Source: Myxococcales bacterium | Lineage (GTDB): Bacteria; Myxococcota_A; Polyangia; Polyangiales; Ga0077539 | Direction: 5' to 3' | Assembly (NCBI GenBank): GCA_016792845.1 | Contig: JAEUKH010000006.1 | Coordinates: 15,001 to 62,898 of the forward strand | DNA: 47,898 nucleotides | Part shown: in pieces, positions 46,323-47,898 of the stretch | Layout of the letters: every line of letters begins with the position of its first letter | Position numbering within the stretch: position 1 is the first letter of the stretch | Position numbers and translations under genes: made by a program | Notes under the pieces: generated by a model | The model's input: only the letters and a program-made list of their open reading frames with translations | Databases searched by the model: none | What the model was told of the DNA's origin: nothing

Positions 46323-47003
46323 TCAGATGTCGGTCGCGCCGCCGAGGTCGGTGTCGACCCCCGCGTCATCGTGCCCTGCGTCAGCCGACCCCGCATCGGA
46401 GTTTGTTGCGTCTTCGTGCGCTCCAGCGTCTTGGGTCACCACATCTTCGGGTGCTCCCGCGTCAACGGGGCCGGTGTCTTGGGGGGCGCCGGCATCATCG
46501 CCCGCATCGTGGGGCGCCCCGGCGTCGCCCACAGCGCTGTCGTGGACGCCCGTATCAACCGGAGCTCCGCTGTCTTGCACCGAAGCGTCTTGTGCGGTGG
46601 CGTCTTGCACCGAAGCGTCGACCCCAGCGTCTTGCACCGAAGCGTCTTGCACCGAAGCGTCTTGCACCGAAGCGTCTTGTGCGGCGGCGTCTTGTGCGGC
46701 GGCGTCGGTCGCGCCGTCACTCATGGCGGCGTCTGCGCCCGCGTCGACCGCGGCGGCGTCGGCCTCGGCGTCAACGGTCACGACGTCTGCGCCCGCGTCG
46801 GTCGCCACATCGCCCGTGACGGCGTCGCGGCCGAGGTCACTCGACGGCGTGTCGAGTGCAACATCAACCGCCGCCGCGTCAACCACATCGGGGCTCGCGT
46901 CGAGGCGGCCCTCGTCGAAGGTCGCGATGAGCTGGCAGCCTGAAATCACCACCGCAGACACGAGAAGCGACGTGCGGCGAAGCAAGAGAGATACGTTCGA
47001 CAC
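46323..47003 (-). CDS. Asp/Ala-rich repeat lipoprotein
   Basis: A 226-aa protein with lipobox VISGC (Cys23), then almost nothing but Asp, Ala, Val, Gln, Gly and Thr to the end. The middle is a pentapeptide repeat of the QDASV type. Such acidic 'DAGADA' stretches occur as linkers behind lipoprotein signals in Polyangia, but here no folded domain follows. The start is the ATG at 47003, 9 bp after the TPR-PEGA gene stop, so both belong to one transcript. It may be a spacer-like surface polymer or a remnant that lost its domain; the frame after the stop shows nothing recognisable. Confidence 0.75.
   Translation of the reverse strand: MSNVSLLLRRTSLLVSAVVISGCQLIATFDEGRLDASPDVVDAAAVDVALDTPSSDLGRDAVTGDVATDAGADVVTVDAEADAAAVDAGADAAMSDGATDAAAQDAAAQDASVQDASVQDASVQDAGVDASVQDATAQDASVQDSGAPVDTGVHDSAVGDAGAPHDAGDDAGAPQDTGPVDAGAPEDVVTQDAGAHEDATNSDAGSADAGHDDAGVDTDLGGATDI
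46572..46703. repeat. 15-bp minisatellite inside the Asp/Ala lipoprotein gene
   Basis: GTCTTGCACCGAAGC occurs exactly five times (46572, 46602, 46629, 46644, 46659), mixed with the variants GTCTTGTGCGGTGGC (46587) and GTCTTGTGCGGCGGC (46674, 46689) and one 12-bp unit (46617-46628). All units are multiples of three, so copy changes keep the frame. Confidence 0.9.
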
Positions 47004-47012
47004 GGTGACTCC

Positions 47013-47898
47013 TCAGAAGCGAAGCGTAAGACCGGTGGGGTTGAGCCGAAGGCCCGGATGAACCGCGGCAGACTGCGGCGGCGCGGCGTCGGCCTGACCG
47101 CGACCGGCGAAGTACACCACCACCGCGACAGCGCCCGCCGCGATGGCCGTGCCGAAGCCGACGTCTGAGAGCACCGCGTTGCGCTCGCCTCGGTCGAGGA
47201 GCTCGCGCGAAGGGGCGTTGTTGTACTCGTTCGAGTCAGAGAGGGCCATCACGCCGAAGACCGTGCCCGCGATGAGGCCCACTCCCGCGAGACCCGCGGC
47301 GACCCACACCACCGGGCTCGTGCTGCGCGGAGGCGTGGCCACCGGGGCCGAAGCGGGCGTGGGCGTGGCCGCCGCGGTCACCGGTGGGGTGGGGGCGGCC
47401 TCGGGCGTGAGACGGAGCGCCACCGTGGTGCGGGCGCCAGGCTCAAGCGAGACCGACTGAGAGGCCGAGGCGTGGCCCGTGAGGCTCAGGTCGATGGCGT
47501 GGTCGCCGCGCGCGAGGTCGAGCTCGATCGGGGTCACGCCCTCGCGAGCCGCGCCGTCAACGCGCACCCGGGCGCCCGGAGGCTCGCTCGTCACCGTGAC
47601 ATGCCCGGGGCGCTGTTGAAGCGCGGCGAGGCGCGTCTGGAGCGGCGCGCGGTCGACGGTCTCGGGCGCGTCTCGCATGTAACGCTCAAGCGTCGCGATG
47701 GCCGGGCCGACCTGGTCGAGCCGCTCTTGCGACTCAAGAATCGGGAGCAACACCACCGCATTGGGGCGCAGCTCGTAGGCCCGCTGAAAGGCCGTCAGCG
47801 CCTCGGCGTAGCGGCCCGCGTTGAAGTGCGCGGTGCCCTCTTCGTAGGCCCGACGCGCGTCGAGGAGCGCCGGGTCGGCGGCCGGCTGTGCGGCGGCG
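47013..47898 (-). CDS. TPR-PEGA domain membrane protein, 5' end beyond window
   Basis: Partial: the frame is open to the window edge and the N-terminus is missing. Visible order (at least 294 residues): a TPR unit (YEEGTAHFNAGRYAEALTAF, then QRAYELRPN), a PEGA domain (VTVTSEPPGARVRVDG to TPIELDLARGDHAIDL), a Pro/Ala/Thr linker, and two hydrophobic segments (VVWVAAGLAGVGLIAG and GTAIAAGAVAVVVYF). PEGA domains are found in surface-layer and envelope proteins. A GTG at 47756 lies inside the TPR and is not the real start. It is the first visible gene of the transcript leading to the Asp/Ala lipoprotein. Confidence 0.82.
   Translation of the reverse strand, partial: AAAQPAADPALLDARRAYEEGTAHFNAGRYAEALTAFQRAYELRPNAVVLLPILESQERLDQVGPAIATLERYMRDAPETVDRAPLQTRLAALQQRPGHVTVTSEPPGARVRVDGAAREGVTPIELDLARGDHAIDLSLTGHASASQSVSLEPGARTTVALRLTPEAAPTPPVTAAATPTPASAPVATPPRSTSPVVWVAAGLAGVGLIAGTVFGVMALSDSNEYNNAPSRELLDRGERNAVLSDVGFGTAIAAGAVAVVVYFAGRGQADAAPPQSAAVHPGLRLNPTGLTLRF

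Overview
The window is a GC-rich chromosomal segment, most likely from a member of the Myxococcota (probably Polyangia). The evidence is circumstantial: a Hanks-type Ser/Thr kinase, many lipoproteins with Cys-rich 'GCETNL...CGxC' modules or Asp/Ala-rich linkers, FG-GAP repeat lipoproteins, formylglycine-generating-enzyme-like (SUMF1 fold) proteins, GTG/TTG starts, and very frequent ATGA/GTGA start-stop overlaps. No transposase, phage gene, CRISPR array or tRNA was found.

Layout. 1-2585: 3' four fifths of a 23S rRNA gene and a 5S rRNA gene, followed by about 560 bp without a gene that carries GC-rich tandem repeats and four copies of a small hairpin element. 3148-7587 (+): Hsp70-like protein, a formamidopyrimidine-type DNA glycosylase with a zinc-less finger, and an FG-GAP lipoprotein. 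7650-11321 (-): reductive pyrimidine catabolism operon (beta-ureidopropionase-like amidohydrolase, PreT, PreA). 11627-13512 (+): PII protein and glutamine synthetase, closed by a strong terminator. 13742-17363 (+): phosphatidylserine decarboxylase, a methyltransferase with a long disordered N-terminus, and an esterase lipoprotein, all start-stop coupled. 17433-24211 (+): AddB/AddA-type recombination helicase-nuclease. 24245-24760 (+): SRPBCC protein.

24757-32206 is the most unusual part. Two divergent operons leave a 108-bp spacer. The left arm encodes a lipoprotein, a Ser/Thr kinase and an FGE-like lipoprotein. The right arm encodes a DsbD-alpha-like lipoprotein, a radical SAM maturase with a PqqD-like N-terminus and a reduced SPASM domain, a 197-aa protein of unknown family, a second FGE-like protein and a YbhN-type membrane protein. 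Neither FGE-like protein has the catalytic Cys pair. I consider this the best candidate for an undescribed system; its substrate and product are unknown.

32221-47898: a small unknown protein, a DUF3943-like exported protein, L-asparaginase, a glutathione-dependent formaldehyde oxidation pair (S-formylglutathione hydrolase and class III alcohol dehydrogenase) downstream of RNase Y and 5-formyltetrahydrofolate cyclo-ligase, ThiC without a recognisable TPP riboswitch, a cytochrome c lipoprotein, a CAP/YkwD protein, an IHF/HU protein, an amidohydrolase, an EamA transporter, enolase, an Asp/Ala repeat lipoprotein, and a TPR-PEGA membrane protein cut by the window end. Functions were assigned by reading motifs by eye; no database search was run.
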